From contig QWDA01000006.1 in the NCBI GenBank assembly GCA_003605175.1, positions 1-64,000 on the forward strand: a stretch of 64,000 nt of DNA, read 5' to 3'. Positions 33,091-41,724 of this stretch are shown piece after piece (positions within the stretch are counted from its first letter, which is position 1; every line of letters begins with the position of its first letter). This DNA comes from Paracoccaceae bacterium. GTDB taxonomy: Bacteria; Pseudomonadota; Alphaproteobacteria; Rhodobacterales; Rhodobacteraceae. Position numbers and translations under genes: made by a program. The notes beneath the pieces were generated by a model, which ran no database searches, was not told the DNA's origin, and was given only the letters and a program-made list of their open reading frames with translations.

Positions 33091-34724
33091 AGATCCTCGT
33101 CCTCGGCGGCTACGGCACGTTCGGCGGCCGCCTCGCACGGCTCCTGATCGCGGACGGCCATGAGGTGATCGTCGCCGGCCGCTCCGAAAGCGCCGCCCGT
33201 GACTTCGCCGAAAAACATGGCGGAACGCCGCTAAACCTCGACGCCACCGACGAAAATTCCCTCGCGGCCGCGCTGGCCACCCAACGCCCCGACTGCCTGA
33301 TCGACGCCGCCGGCCCGTTCCAGGCCTATGCCGGCCACGCCACCGCCCGCGCCGCTCTCGCGGCCGGCGCGCACTATCTCGACCTCTCCGACGACGCCCG
33401 CTTCACCGCCGAGATAACCGAGCTCGACGCCGAGGCCCGGGCGGCGGGGCGCACCGTGCTCTCCGGCGTCTCCTCCGTCCCGGCGCTCTCCTCGGCTGCC
33501 GCCACCGCGCTCGCGGAGGGCCTTGCCGAGATCGCCCTGATCGAAAGCGCGATCCTGCCCGGCAACCGTGCCCCGCGCGGCCGCTCGGTGATGGCGGCGA
33601 TCCTCACCCAGGCCGGCGCGCCGCTCCGGCTCTGGCGCGGCAATCGATGGCGCGAGGTGCCCGGCTGGTCCGGCAGCCGCCCGGTCACGGCGGGCACGAT
33701 CACGCGGCCCGCCGCCTTCATCGGTGCGCCCGATCTGGCCCTGTTTCCAGCGGCTTACCGCGCGCGCTCCGTGCTGTTCCGCGCCGGTCTCGAACTGCCG
33801 CTCCTGCACCGCGGCCTCGCCGTCCTCGCCCGTCTCCGCCGCACCGGCCTCCTGCCCGACCTCGCCCGCTTCGCCGGCCCGATCCGCCACCTCGCCGCCC
33901 TTTTCGAACGCGCCGGCAGCGACCGCGGCGCCATGGTCGCCCGCGTCGCCGGCCGCCTGCCCGACGGCAGCCCGGTCGAGCGCCGCTGGACCCTCACCGT
34001 CGAGGCCGGCGACGGCCCGTCCATCCCCGCCATCCCCGCCACGATCCTGGTGGAGAAACTCGCCCGGAACGCCCTCGCCCCCGGCGCCCGCCCGGCGCTT
34101 TCCGAGTTCACTCTCGACGAGGCCGAGACCGCGCTTGCCCGCCTCGCAACCGGCTGCGAACGCAGCGAAATCCCGGCACCGCGTCTGTTCGAGGCCGCGC
34201 TCGGCCCACGCTGGGCGAAGCTCCCGCCCGAGATCCGCGCCATGCACGACCTCTGGGACCTGCACGCCGCCACCGGCCGCGCCAGCGTTGCCCGGGGCAC
34301 GCACCCGCTCGCCCGCCTCACTGCCGCGCTGTTCCGCTTCCCGAAACCCGGCGCGGACATCCCGGTGACTGTCACCATGGAGCGCCGCGGCGACAAGGAA
34401 ATCTGGACCCGCGACTTCGCCGGCAACCGCTTCACCTCGCATCTCACGGCCGCCGGCCCGGGCGCGGTCCACGAACGCTTCGGCCCGTTCCGCTTCCGCA
34501 TCACGCTCACCGAAAAACCCGCCGGGTTCGGCATGGACGTCGCCGGCGGCACCTGCCTCGGCCTGCCGATCCCCCGCGCGCTCCTGCCCCGCTCCGAGAC
34601 CGAGGAACGCGTGGAAGACGGGCGCTTCACCTTCGATGTCCGCCTGTCCCTCCCGTTCGCCGGCCTCCTCGTCCACTACCGGGGCTGGCTCACCCCCGAC
34701 GCCGACACCCCAACTCAGCCTTGA
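33087..34724 (+). CDS. Saccharopine dehydrogenase-like NAD(P)-binding protein with DUF4166 domain
   Basis: 545 residues. N-terminal Rossmann domain: MKILVLGGYGTFGGRLARLL (1-20, GxGxxG-type) and the CLIDAAGPFQAYAGHATARA block (about 71-90). The C-terminal DUF4166 domain (about 375-540) starts around LPPEIRAMHDLWDLHAATGR and includes ERFGPFRFRITLTEK and SETEERVEDGRFTFDVRLSL. Probably a short-chain-like oxidoreductase of unknown substrate. Coupled to the DCC gene, suggesting a joint redox task. Confidence 0.88.
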   Translation: MKILVLGGYGTFGGRLARLLIADGHEVIVAGRSESAARDFAEKHGGTPLNLDATDENSLAAALATQRPDCLIDAAGPFQAYAGHATARAALAAGAHYLDLSDDARFTAEITELDAEARAAGRTVLSGVSSVPALSSAAATALAEGLAEIALIESAILPGNRAPRGRSVMAAILTQAGAPLRLWRGNRWREVPGWSGSRPVTAGTITRPAAFIGAPDLALFPAAYRARSVLFRAGLELPLLHRGLAVLARLRRTGLLPDLARFAGPIRHLAALFERAGSDRGAMVARVAGRLPDGSPVERRWTLTVEAGDGPSIPAIPATILVEKLARNALAPGARPALSEFTLDEAETALARLATGCERSEIPAPRLFEAALGPRWAKLPPEIRAMHDLWDLHAATGRASVARGTHPLARLTAALFRFPKPGADIPVTVTMERRGDKEIWTRDFAGNRFTSHLTAAGPGAVHERFGPFRFRITLTEKPAGFGMDVAGGTCLGLPIPRALLPRSETEERVEDGRFTFDVRLSLPFAGLLVHYRGWLTPDADTPTQP

Positions 34725-34784
34725 GCAATCCCGATCCTCCCGCTAAAGGACGCAGCGGCTTTCACATGAAGACGAGGACGGGAC

Positions 34785-35525
34785 ATGGCCGGCCATTCCA
34801 AATGGGCGAACATCCAGCATCGCAAGGGGCGCCAGGACGCGGCGCGCTCCAAGCTCTTCTCCAAGCTCGCCAAGGAAATCACCGTGGCGGCGAAGATGGG
34901 CGATCCGGACCCGGACAAGAACCCGCGTCTCCGCCTCGCCGTGAAGGAAGCGAAATCGCAATCGGTGCCCAAGGACGTGATCCAGCGCGCCATCGACAAG
35001 TCGCAGGCCGCCGGCGGCGAGGATTACAAGGAAATCCGTTACGAGGGCTACGGCCCGGGCGGTGTCGCGATCATCGTCGAGGCGATGACCGACAACCTGA
35101 ACCGTACAGCGTCGAACGTGCGCTCGACCTTCGGCAAGCATGGCGGGAACCTGGGCGAGACCGGCTCGGTCAGCTTCATGTTCGAGCGCAAGGGCGAGAT
35201 CGTCTACCCGGTCTCCGCCGGTGACGAGGACGCGGTGATGGAAGCCGCCATCGAGGCCGGCGCCGAGGACGTGGAAAGCACCGCGGACGAGCACACGATC
35301 TACACCGCCGATACCGATCTGGCCGAGGTGTCGAACGCGCTCGAGGCGACGCTGGGCGAGGCGGAATCGACCAAGCTGATCTGGAAGCCCACCACCACGA
35401 CCGAGCTCGACCTCGAAGGCGCGCAGAAGCTGATGAAGCTCATCGAGATCCTGGAGGACGACGACGACGTTCAGCGCGTAACGGCGAATTTCGAGGTGTC
35501 GGACGCGGTTCTGGAGGCTCTGTAG
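34785..35525 (+). CDS. YebC/PmpR/TACO1 family regulatory protein
   Basis: 246 residues, standard length. Starts [20 protein letters not shown], the invariant YebC N-terminus, and contains [20 protein letters not shown] (about 85-104) and [20 protein letters not shown]. The family acts on transcription or, as TACO1 and recent bacterial work indicate, on translation of proline-rich sequences. Monocistronic. Its last 86 bp are overlapped by the convergent gene at 35440-36684. Confidence 0.96.
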   Translation: MAGHSKWANIQHRKGRQDAARSKLFSKLAKEITVAAKMGDPDPDKNPRLRLAVKEAKSQSVPKDVIQRAIDKSQAAGGEDYKEIRYEGYGPGGVAIIVEAMTDNLNRTASNVRSTFGKHGGNLGETGSVSFMFERKGEIVYPVSAGDEDAVMEAAIEAGAEDVESTADEHTIYTADTDLAEVSNALEATLGEAESTKLIWKPTTTTELDLEGAQKLMKLIEILEDDDDVQRVTANFEVSDAVLEAL

Positions 35526-36684
35526 CCTCCGCCTCCGCACTGTAGAACCGCCAGAGCGTCTCGATCGCCGCGAGCATCCACGCCTCCGCGCCCGCGCGCG
35601 ACAGGGCGCGGCGCTCCTCGAGGAAATCCTCGTCGTGCCGGATCCCGCGCTGGTCGACCCGGTCGGCCTGCGCATAGAGCCAGGCCCCGGCCTTCGCGAG
35701 CCGCGCATGGGGCTCCGACAGCGCGGCGAGATCGAGAAACGCCCAGGAGGCCGTTTCGCCACCGCCGCCCAGTTGCAGGGCCGCCGACCTGACGAAATTC
35801 ACCACCGCGTCGCCCAACCGCCCGTCTCCGGCCGCATAGGCTCCGAGCGCCGCCAGAATCGCCGCCTTGGACCGCGCCCGGCCGAGCCCCTCCGCCAGGA
35901 TCGCGTCGCGCTCCTCCGCCCGTCCCGCCCGGTCGAACGCCTCCGCGGTCCAGACATATAGCGGTTCGAAATCGGGATAGAGCGCGCGGATCTCCGCAAG
36001 CCGCGCCAGCGCCGCGTCGGGGTCTTCGAGGAGCCGCAGGCGGCGTGCCTCGACCAGGGGTTTCTGGTTCTGCCAGCGCCGCGTGTCCAGCCGCGCGCCC
36101 AGCCCCGCCACGTCGAAACAGCGGTCCACCGCCGCGTCGCCGGTCGCGGGCGGCACCCGGATCTCCGGCACGGGCGGCTGTGGCTCCGGCGCCTGCCGGT
36201 CCCGCGTCTCGACATGCTCGGGCGCGGCCCCGACAGGGGCATCCGGGGCGCTGCCGTCCGGCGTCGGCTCCTCCTCCCCGGGCGCCTCCACCGGCTCCGG
36301 CGCCGTCATCACGGGTGCCGCGCGCCGGGGCGGGCGCACCGGTTTGGGCGTCTCCCGCACCGCGCGCAGGACCGGCCGCGCGGGCTCGGGCTCCGGCGGC
36401 TTCGGCGCCGCCTTCATCACCGGCTCGGCCCGGCCATTCTCGCGGCTTTTCGCGCGCCGGACCGTCTTCGGTGTCTCCGCCCGCTCCGGCGCCGCGTCCT
36501 TCCGGCGTGCGCGGATCAGCCAGCCGATCACCAGGCTCGCCGCCGCGATCCCCGCGAAACCCTGCTCCGACAAAAGCCGCCATGCCCGCGGATCGTCCGT
36601 CACCGCGACACAGATCACCGCGCCGCCCGACAGGAGAATGAAGCTCCAGATCGCCCGCGTCAGAGCCGATACCATGCCGGTCAT
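35440..36684 (-). CDS. Membrane-anchored protein with Pro/Ala-rich linker and TPR-like C-terminus, unknown function
   Basis: 414 residues from ATG 36684. Two N-terminal hydrophobic helices (about 5-24 and 36-52), then a long Pro/Arg/Glu-rich linker (about 55-170). The helical C-terminal region (about 180-380) has repeats resembling tetratricopeptides: [20 protein letters not shown] and [20 protein letters not shown]. The tail is Arg/Pro-rich. Likely a scaffold on the cytoplasmic membrane face. Its 3' end runs 86 bp into the yebC coding region on the other strand, so the true stop deserves checking. Confidence 0.65.
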   Translation of the reverse strand: MTGMVSALTRAIWSFILLSGGAVICVAVTDDPRAWRLLSEQGFAGIAAASLVIGWLIRARRKDAAPERAETPKTVRRAKSRENGRAEPVMKAAPKPPEPEPARPVLRAVRETPKPVRPPRRAAPVMTAPEPVEAPGEEEPTPDGSAPDAPVGAAPEHVETRDRQAPEPQPPVPEIRVPPATGDAAVDRCFDVAGLGARLDTRRWQNQKPLVEARRLRLLEDPDAALARLAEIRALYPDFEPLYVWTAEAFDRAGRAEERDAILAEGLGRARSKAAILAALGAYAAGDGRLGDAVVNFVRSAALQLGGGGETASWAFLDLAALSEPHARLAKAGAWLYAQADRVDQRGIRHDEDFLEERRALSRAGAEAWMLAAIETLWRFYSAEAEATEPPEPRPTPRNSPLRAERRRRPPGSR

Positions 36685-36792
36685 GTGCCTCTTATCCCGT
36701 GGCGGCCGGCGCCGCCCGGCCACACCATAGCCGCCCCCAGCCGGCGCGCAAGCCGGGTGCGGCTGCGCCTCGGAACGGCCGGGCCGGGCACG

Positions 36793-38250
36793 TCAGCCGT
36801 CGGCGGGGCCCTTGCCCAGATGCTTCCTCAGCCGCGACGGCGTCGATTTCTTGCGGTTCTTGTAGGGGTTCGCCTCCGCCTGGCTCCGCATCCAGAGCCG
36901 GATCGGCGTGCCAGGCAGGCCGAAATCCTCGCGGAGCGCGTTGACCAGGAAGCGGTTGTAGCTCTCGGGCAGCTTCTCGGGGTTCGAGCACATCACCACG
37001 AAACCGGGCGGCCGCGTCCGTGCCTGGGTGATGTATCTGAGCCGGATCCGCCGCCCGCCCGGCGCCGGCGGCGGATGCGCCGACACCTGCGCCTCGAGCC
37101 AGCGGTTCAGCTTCGCGGTAGAGATCCGCCGGTTCCAGACCGTGTTGACCTCCTCCACCGCCTGCCGGAGCCGGTCGAGCCCGCGCCCCGTCTTCGCCGA
37201 AACCGTCACCAGGGGCGCGCCCCGGAGCTGCGGCAGGAGCCGCTCGAACGCCTCGCGCAGCGCCTTGAGCTTGTCCTGCTTGTCGGTCTCCAGATCCCAC
37301 TTGTTCACCGCCACCACCACCGCGCGCCCCTCGCGCTCGGCCAGATCGGCGATCCTGAGGTCCTGGCTCTCGAACGGGATCTCGGCATCGAGGAGCACGA
37401 TCACCACCTCGGCGAATTTCACCGCCCTAAGCCCGTCCGAAACCGAGAGCTTCTCGAGCTTCTCCTGCACCTTCGCCCGCTTGCGCATCCCGGCTGTGTC
37501 GAACAGCTTCACCGGCAGCCCGTCCCAGTCGAGCGGCACCGAGATCGAATCCCGCGTGATCCCGGCCTCGGGCCCGGTCAGCAGGCGCTCCTCGCCCAGA
37601 AGCCGGTTGATCAGCGTGGATTTCCCCGCATTGGGCCGGCCCACCACGGCGATCTGCAGGGGCCGCTCGCGGGTCGGCACCCGCTCCTCCTCGCCATCGT
37701 CCTCGCCGATCGCGACATCGGTCTCGGGCGCCTCCTCGGCGGCCCGCTCGGCGAATTCGTCCGCGAGCGGCGCCAGCATCGCGTAAAGCTCGTTCAGCCC
37801 CTCGCCATGCTCGGCCGAAAGCCGGATCGGTTCGCCCAGCCCCAGCGAGAAGGCCTCGATCACCCCGGAATCCGCCGCGCGTCCCTCGGCCTTGTTCGCC
37901 GCGAGGATCACATGCGCCGCCTTGCGCCGCAGGATGCCCGCGAAGACCTCGTCATCGGGCAGCACGCCCGCCCGCGCGTCGATCATGAAGAGGCAGATAT
38001 CGGCCATCTCGACCGCTCGTTCGGTCAGCCGCCGCATCCGCGCCGGCAGGCTGTCGTCGGTCGCATCCTCGAGCCCCGCCGTGTCGATCACCGTGAACCT
38101 GAGATCGCCGAGCCGCGCCGCCCCCTCGCGCAGGTCGCGGGTGACGCCCGGCTGGTCGTCGACCAGCGCCAGGCGCTTGCCGACGAGGCGGTTGAACAGG
38201 GTCGACTTGCCCACATTGGGCCGGCCCACGATGGCGAGCGTGAAGCTCAT
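36793..38250 (-). CDS. der: Ribosome biogenesis GTPase Der (EngA)
   Basis: 485 residues. Two GTPase domains: G1 [16 protein letters not shown] (near 6-21) with DTAGLED and AANKAEG, and G1 [16 protein letters not shown] (about 204-219) with DTAGMRKRA and VNKWDLE. The C-terminal KH-like domain starts near [20 protein letters not shown]. Essential for 50S maturation. ATG 38250 precedes [12 protein letters not shown]. It is downstream of bamB in a yfgM-bamB-der order conserved across Proteobacteria. Confidence 0.97.
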   Translation of the reverse strand: MSFTLAIVGRPNVGKSTLFNRLVGKRLALVDDQPGVTRDLREGAARLGDLRFTVIDTAGLEDATDDSLPARMRRLTERAVEMADICLFMIDARAGVLPDDEVFAGILRRKAAHVILAANKAEGRAADSGVIEAFSLGLGEPIRLSAEHGEGLNELYAMLAPLADEFAERAAEEAPETDVAIGEDDGEEERVPTRERPLQIAVVGRPNAGKSTLINRLLGEERLLTGPEAGITRDSISVPLDWDGLPVKLFDTAGMRKRAKVQEKLEKLSVSDGLRAVKFAEVVIVLLDAEIPFESQDLRIADLAEREGRAVVVAVNKWDLETDKQDKLKALREAFERLLPQLRGAPLVTVSAKTGRGLDRLRQAVEEVNTVWNRRISTAKLNRWLEAQVSAHPPPAPGGRRIRLRYITQARTRPPGFVVMCSNPEKLPESYNRFLVNALREDFGLPGTPIRLWMRSQAEANPYKNRKKSTPSRLRKHLGKGPADG

Positions 38251-38339
38251 GATCCTCTCCGAGATCCCGGACAAGCCGCCGCTCTACACGGGAGCCCGCC
38301 CGAAAGGCAAGCCCCGCGCCCGCCGCGCAGCGCCCGCGA

Positions 38340-39656
38340 TCAACGAAACGCCAGCAGCGTTCCCTTCTCGGTCACCACGTAGAGCGTGCCGCCGGCCACC
38401 GCGGGCTGGGACGCGGCGCCGCCGGGCAAGGGGATCGTGCCGGTGAGCCCGCCGCTCGCCGGGTCGAACACCCGGATCTCGCCGTCGCTCGAGGCCACGT
38501 AGAGCCGCCCGCCCGCCAGGACCGGGCCGAAATGCGCGGTGATGTCGCGCTGCCGCTTCGCTTTCGTCTTCGTGAAATAGGGCATCTGCACGCCCCAGAT
38601 TTTCGCGCCCGTCCTGGCGTCGAGCCGCACCAGCTCGTTCCGGTCCGAGACGAGGAAGATCGAGCCGCCGGCCACCGCGACCGGGCCGATCGCGCCCTCG
38701 TCCGCGGTCCAGATCCGCTCGCCCGAATTGAGGTCCAGGGCCGCGGTGCGCCCCGAGGCGTTGCCGACGAAGACCGTCGTGCCGGCCACCACCGGATCGC
38801 CGCTGATATCGGTGATCCGCGCATAGACCCGGCCCTTGCGCTGGCCCGAGACCGGCGCGACCCAGACCCGGAGCCCGGAGAGCTTGAGGACGCCGACGAG
38901 CTCGGCCGAGGGCGTCGGCAGGAGCACCAGCCGGTCGGTCACCACCGGCCCCGCGCGGCCCATCACCGCCGCCGGGCTCGGCGTCCCGGCCACGTCCCAG
39001 ACGATCCGCCCCGACGCCGCATCGAGCGCCCAGGCCCGGCTGTCATTGCCCACCACATAGACGATCCCGTCCGCCACGGTGGGCGCCGCCGTCGCCGCCG
39101 CGCCCAGTTCCTGCTCCCAGAGCACGGCGCCGGTGGCGGCATCGAGCGCCGCGATCAGCCCGAAACCCGAAGTGGCATAGACCCGCGCCCCGTCGGTGGC
39201 GAGCCCGCCGCCCGAGGCATCGCCGTCGCGTTCGCTCGGGGGCGTCAGGTCGCGCTGCCAGAGGAGGTCGCCGCCGGTGGAGTTTGCCGCCACCGTGGCG
39301 TGGCTGTCGAGGGTGAAGATCCGGCCCGCGGCCACCACCGGATCGGCGGTGATCCGGTGCCGCTTGTCGTCACCCGCGCCGATCTTGATGGACCAGGCCA
39401 GGCTGGGAGAGGGTGCCAGCGCCGGATGGATCGGCAGGTGCCGCGCGCTCCCGGCACGGTGGGTCCAGTCGGCATTGGCGACAACCGGCGGCGCGATGAA
39501 ACCCGCCGCGGCGGCGGGCGCCTCGGGCGTGGCCTCCGTTTCCAGGCCGGTGCGCAGATCCACCCGCTGCCCCGGCAGACGCTCCTCGCGTTGCCCGCAA
39601 CCCGTGATCAGCGCGGTTGCCAGAACGGCCGCCACAAGACCCGCCGATTTCACCAT
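38340..39656 (-). CDS. bamB: Outer membrane protein assembly factor BamB-like lipoprotein
   Basis: 438 residues from ATG 39656. Lipoprotein signal with lipobox ITGC (Cys20). Then an eight-bladed PQQ-type beta-propeller: repeats such as RIFTLDSHATVAANSTGGDL, VYATSGFGLIAALDAATGAV, VYVVGNDSRAWALDAASGRI, VFVGNASGRTAALDLNSGER and LYVASSDGEIRVFDPASGGL. BamB is the scaffold lipoprotein of the BAM complex that inserts beta-barrel proteins. Position between yfgM and der supports the call. Confidence 0.93.
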   Translation of the reverse strand: MVKSAGLVAAVLATALITGCGQREERLPGQRVDLRTGLETEATPEAPAAAAGFIAPPVVANADWTHRAGSARHLPIHPALAPSPSLAWSIKIGAGDDKRHRITADPVVAAGRIFTLDSHATVAANSTGGDLLWQRDLTPPSERDGDASGGGLATDGARVYATSGFGLIAALDAATGAVLWEQELGAAATAAPTVADGIVYVVGNDSRAWALDAASGRIVWDVAGTPSPAAVMGRAGPVVTDRLVLLPTPSAELVGVLKLSGLRVWVAPVSGQRKGRVYARITDISGDPVVAGTTVFVGNASGRTAALDLNSGERIWTADEGAIGPVAVAGGSIFLVSDRNELVRLDARTGAKIWGVQMPYFTKTKAKRQRDITAHFGPVLAGGRLYVASSDGEIRVFDPASGGLTGTIPLPGGAASQPAVAGGTLYVVTEKGTLLAFR

Positions 39657-39696
39657 ACGCGACCCTGACAAAAGGCGCCCGAACGCGGCGCTGCCC

Positions 39697-40362
39697 CTAA
39701 CCTTCGGACGTCTCAAGCGATCCGCCCAGCGCCACAATCATCTGGGATGCCCTCTGGCGCAAGTCCTGCGGCGATTCCGCATCCTCCACGAGGCCGCGGA
39801 ACAGCTCCAGTGCCGCGTCCCCGTCGCCCGCGTCGATCCGGGCATAGGCCGTCAGCTCCAGTGCCAGCACCCGGTAGGGCGCTCCCGGCGCGGTCAGGGG
39901 CTCGAGCCGCGCGATGCGCTCGTCGGCCGGTTCGTCCTTTCCCGCCAGAATCACCGATTTCAGGACAGCGAGGTCGCGGTAGAGCGGATCGAGATCCGGT
40001 TCGGCCGCCAGCGCCTCGAGCCGTTCGCGCGCATCAGGCAGCCCCTCTTCCGGGGTCGCCTGACCCGCCGCCAGCATCTCGATCACCGCGCCCAGATCGC
40101 CGCCCTCTCCCGCCGCCAGCGCCGAGACCGCCTCGGCCCGCGCCGCCGGCGCGTCGGCATCGAGCGCCTTCAGGATCGCGTCGCCCCGCGCCTGCGCCTC
40201 CGCCGCCGCCTGGCTGCGCTGCCATTCCCGCCAGCCAGTGCCGCCGACGATCACGGCCACGACCAGCAACGCGATCCAGCCATAGCGCCGGAACAGCGCG
40301 AAGAGCCGGTCCCGACGAACCTCTTCGGTCACCTCGTCGATGAAGGAATCCTGCTGCGCCAA
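39697..40362 (-). CDS. YfgM-like tetratricopeptide ancillary SecYEG translocon protein
   Basis: 221 residues. A short cytoplasmic N-terminus (MAQQDSFIDEVTEEVRRDRL), one membrane helix (about 29-46, WIALLVVAVIVGGTGWRE), then a periplasmic helical TPR-like domain rich in Ala. This is the YfgM layout; YfgM bridges SecYEG and periplasmic chaperones in E. coli. It is the first gene of the yfgM-bamB-der run, with bamB starting 40 bp downstream. Confidence 0.85.
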   Translation of the reverse strand: MAQQDSFIDEVTEEVRRDRLFALFRRYGWIALLVVAVIVGGTGWREWQRSQAAAEAQARGDAILKALDADAPAARAEAVSALAAGEGGDLGAVIEMLAAGQATPEEGLPDARERLEALAAEPDLDPLYRDLAVLKSVILAGKDEPADERIARLEPLTAPGAPYRVLALELTAYARIDAGDGDAALELFRGLVEDAESPQDLRQRASQMIVALGGSLETSEG

Positions 40363-40449
40363 AGGGGCCTCCCACCTGTCTCGGGGGCCCTGATACCCCT
40401 ACATCCGCCATCTTCACAAGGCCTGCGGGGAAAGGCGCGCATCGCCCCC

Positions 40450-40495
40450 TTGAAACGGCCCGGAAACGGCGATAAATCTGAACTGAACAGTTTAG
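40450..40495 (+). promoter_or_regulatory. Putative promoter plus 18-bp operator upstream of the RND genes
   Basis: TTGAAA (40450-40455), 17-bp spacer, then TAAATC (40473-40478). The last base of the -10 begins an 18-bp imperfect palindrome CTGAACTG-AA-CAGTTTAG (40478-40495; arms match at seven of eight pairs). Operators of this size and place are typical for TetR-type repressors of RND efflux operons. No regulator gene is adjacent. Confidence 0.45.
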
Positions 40496-40581
40496 ACCAA
40501 CCCGCCCACCCGACGCCGCCGCGACGAGCCGACGCTCCGCGGCGACAGGTTTGTCACGGGGGGTGGAAAGACCGAGGCACG

Positions 40582-41724
40582 ATGCGACCGATTTCAATCC
40601 TGACCGCCACCATTGTCATGGCAGCCCTGTACTTTCTGGTGTTCCAGCGCGACACGCTGATGAGCGTGGCCCAGGACGCGGTACCGGCCGAAACGGCCGG
40701 CGCGCGCGCCGCTGAAGCGCCGGAGGAGACGGCGCATGCAGTCTCCGTCGTCGCCGCGCGTTCCATCGCCCGGATGGTCGACAGCGCGGTGATCCTCCGC
40801 GGCCGCACCGAAGCCGCGCGCCAGGTGGATGTCCGCGCCGAGACCAGCGGCCTGGTGATTTCCGAGCCGCTCCGCAAGGGCGCGAGCGTCGAGGCGGGGG
40901 CGCTGCTCTGCCGGCTCGATCCGGGCACCAGCGACGTGGCGCTGGCCGAGGCCGAGGCGCGGCTCGAAGGTGCCCGCGCCGGGCTCACCGATGCCGAAGT
41001 GAACGAACGCGCCGCCAACCGGCTCAAGGAAGAGGGCTTCGCCGCCGAAACCCGCCTGACCGCCGCCCGCGCCGCCACCCAATCGGCCCGCGCCGCGGTG
41101 CAATCCGCCGAGGCCGCCATCGCCGCCGCCGAAAAGGAGATCGAGCGGCTCGAGATCCGCGCGCCCTTCTCGGGCCTCCTGGAATCCGACACCGCCGAGA
41201 TCGGCTCGCTGCTGCAGCCCGGCGCGCTCTGCGCCACGGTGATCCAGCTCGACCCGATGCGCCTCGTCGGCTTCGTCCCCGAGACCGAGGTCGGCCGCAT
41301 CGCCCCCGGCGCGCAGGCTGGCGCAAGGCTCGCCTCGGGCCGCGACGTGACCGGCACGGTCACCTTCATCAGTCGCTCGGCCGACGCCGAAACCCGGACC
41401 TTCCGCGTCGAGGTCACGGTCCCCAATGCCGATCGGTCGATCCGCGACGGCCAGACCGCCGAGATCCTGATCGCCTCCGATGGCGCCACCGCGCATCTGC
41501 TCCCCTCCTCCGCGCTGACGCTGTCGAATGACGGCCGTCTCGGCGTGCGCCTCGTCTCGGCCGCGAACACCGCCGAATTCGCGCCGGTCACCGTGATCCG
41601 CGACACGACGGAAGGCATCTGGGTCGCCGGCCTCGACCGGGAAATCGACGTGATCGTCGTTGGCCAGGAATACGTGACCGACGGCGTGCCGGTGCAGCCG
41701 ACCTACCGGGAGGGTGCGGAATGA
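40582..41724 (+). CDS. RND efflux periplasmic adaptor (membrane fusion protein)
   Basis: 380 residues from ATG 40582. An N-terminal helix (about 4-20) anchors it. VDVRAETSGLVISEPLRKGA (about 83-102) is the lipoyl hairpin, residues about 125-190 form the Ala/Glu-rich coiled-coil hairpin, and RLEIRAPFSGLLESDTAEIG starts the second lipoyl half. A beta-barrel domain follows (VGFVPETEVGRIAPGA). Links the permease to an outer-membrane channel. The RND permease gene overlaps its stop (ATGA). Confidence 0.93.
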   Translation: MRPISILTATIVMAALYFLVFQRDTLMSVAQDAVPAETAGARAAEAPEETAHAVSVVAARSIARMVDSAVILRGRTEAARQVDVRAETSGLVISEPLRKGASVEAGALLCRLDPGTSDVALAEAEARLEGARAGLTDAEVNERAANRLKEEGFAAETRLTAARAATQSARAAVQSAEAAIAAAEKEIERLEIRAPFSGLLESDTAEIGSLLQPGALCATVIQLDPMRLVGFVPETEVGRIAPGAQAGARLASGRDVTGTVTFISRSADAETRTFRVEVTVPNADRSIRDGQTAEILIASDGATAHLLPSSALTLSNDGRLGVRLVSAANTAEFAPVTVIRDTTEGIWVAGLDREIDVIVVGQEYVTDGVPVQPTYREGAE

